Assembly: GCA_036785325.1 (NCBI GenBank)
Contig: JAXIVH010000019.1
Location: forward strand, 6,490,558-6,554,557
Length of the DNA: 64,000 nucleotides
Reading direction: 5' to 3'
Origin: Urophycis tenuis
Lineage: Eukaryota > Chordata > Actinopteri > Gadiformes > Phycidae
Below are positions 1-64,000 of the stretch, piece by piece; position 1 is the first letter of the stretch, and every line of letters starts with the position of its first letter. The translations under genes were made by a program, and so were the position numbers. The notes under the pieces are model-generated. The model saw only the letters and a list, made by a program, of their open reading frames with translations. It was not told the origin of the DNA and made no database searches.

Positions 1-63309
<63,309 letters not shown>

Positions 63310-64000
63310 GTGAGTGAGAGATGGGTGGTCACGCCGGCCCAGCGCATGTCTGGGGCCAGGATGTTTGGGTTAGATAGGCATCATGTGTTGTTTTCAGAGT
63401 TATGTCCAAAAATGAACAAGCCGTGAGAGAGTTTGGTTGTTATTTTTTCGTTCATTTGTGTGATTTCATGTCAGACAGTGATCAACTTAAATCTTTTGTT
63501 GATAGAATAATAGAATAGCTAAGATATGAGTTTGATACACTTTTTTATATGAACATTTTCCCATCTACTACCCTGTTGTGGCATTTGCATGTTTGGACTG
63601 TAAATAACTAACTGTAAACTGTAAAATGTTTGCAAACAACTGAGGTTGTTTGCAAGAAAACACTGACTGCCTGTTTTGATGGTTCGTAGTTTTAACACAC
63701 ACTGCCTGCCTGTTTGATGCTTGACATCGAGCATAAACGGACTTGCTGTTTATGGTTCATATTTAATGCACCCTGACTGGCTGTTCATCCACCTTCTCTT
63801 TCAGCATCATGTAGCTTCTGACCTTTGTCAAGGCACTGCCATCACACTAATCGTATGTGTCTCCATGTGAATGTGTTCACACACCGTTTGGCCCCAAGCC
63901 CTAACAAACATGTTTGGTTTTTTGTTTTCGTGTGTGTGTGTGTGGTAGTGGTAGTAACATGTTGTCTAACATCTCACAGGGTTGCCAGCTGATGCTCACC
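63310..64000. other. Intron running off the window
   Basis: A short GT run at 63931-63943; no further GAS2 exon recognised. Confidence 0.7.

Overview
The window is a piece of a ray-finned fish genome that holds the interior and most of the 3' part of one giant gene on the + strand: a spectraplakin, macf1 (microtubule-actin cross-linking factor 1). The organism call rests on tRNA-derived SINEs with the fish-type 3' tail (GTAAGTCGCTTT...GCGTCTGCTAAATG), very dense CA/GT/CT microsatellites and short introns. The microsatellite load recalls gadiform fishes, but the sequence cannot prove that. macf1 is preferred to its paralogue dst from recalled family sequence: KYISDALRRLEEEE, the plakin-repeat exon opening AGVIDMG, TDADKIEDE preceded by RPT, IGENKYR, and a 9-nt microexon where MACF1 has three residues that DST lacks. 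The choice between teleost macf1a and macf1b is open.

I placed 82 exon segments by joining ORF pieces at GT-AG (twice GC-AG) boundaries with matching phase. Together they make about 20.6 kb of coding sequence, near 6,870 codons. Order: plakin-domain spectrin repeats (1-3504), the SH3 domain (4994-8086), the rest of the plakin domain (8699-13653), the first rod segments (13919-15374), one 6.7-kb plakin-repeat exon (17718-24428) with its linked repeat (24548-26042), the long spectrin-repeat rod (27113-61607) broken by a 200-N gap at 41467-41666, two EF hands (61987-62714) and the start of the GAS2 microtubule-binding domain (63235-63309). The N-terminal calponin-homology domains and the GSR tail lie outside the window.

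Five exons (38821, 41017, 44627, 60780, 61118) carry an apparent 1-bp indel that breaks an otherwise conserved frame. Four are one extra base in a short G or A run and one is a lost base. Some flank the assembly gap. Residual assembly error is the simplest reading. About 150-200 rod residues are missing in the gap.

No second gene, RNA gene, CRISPR array or mobile-element ORF was found, and I see no new multi-gene system. The noteworthy material is in how simple sequence meets the splicing signals. Tandem arrays seem to have grown out of the 5' splice site itself at four introns, CT or poly-C tracts act as polypyrimidine tracts at many acceptors, SINE tails sit on branch-point regions of two exons, and a 35-bp repeat multiplies a branch-point-like motif. 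The plakin exon also holds a lineage-expanded disordered repeat, and there is a candidate alternative last exon at 26522-26599.
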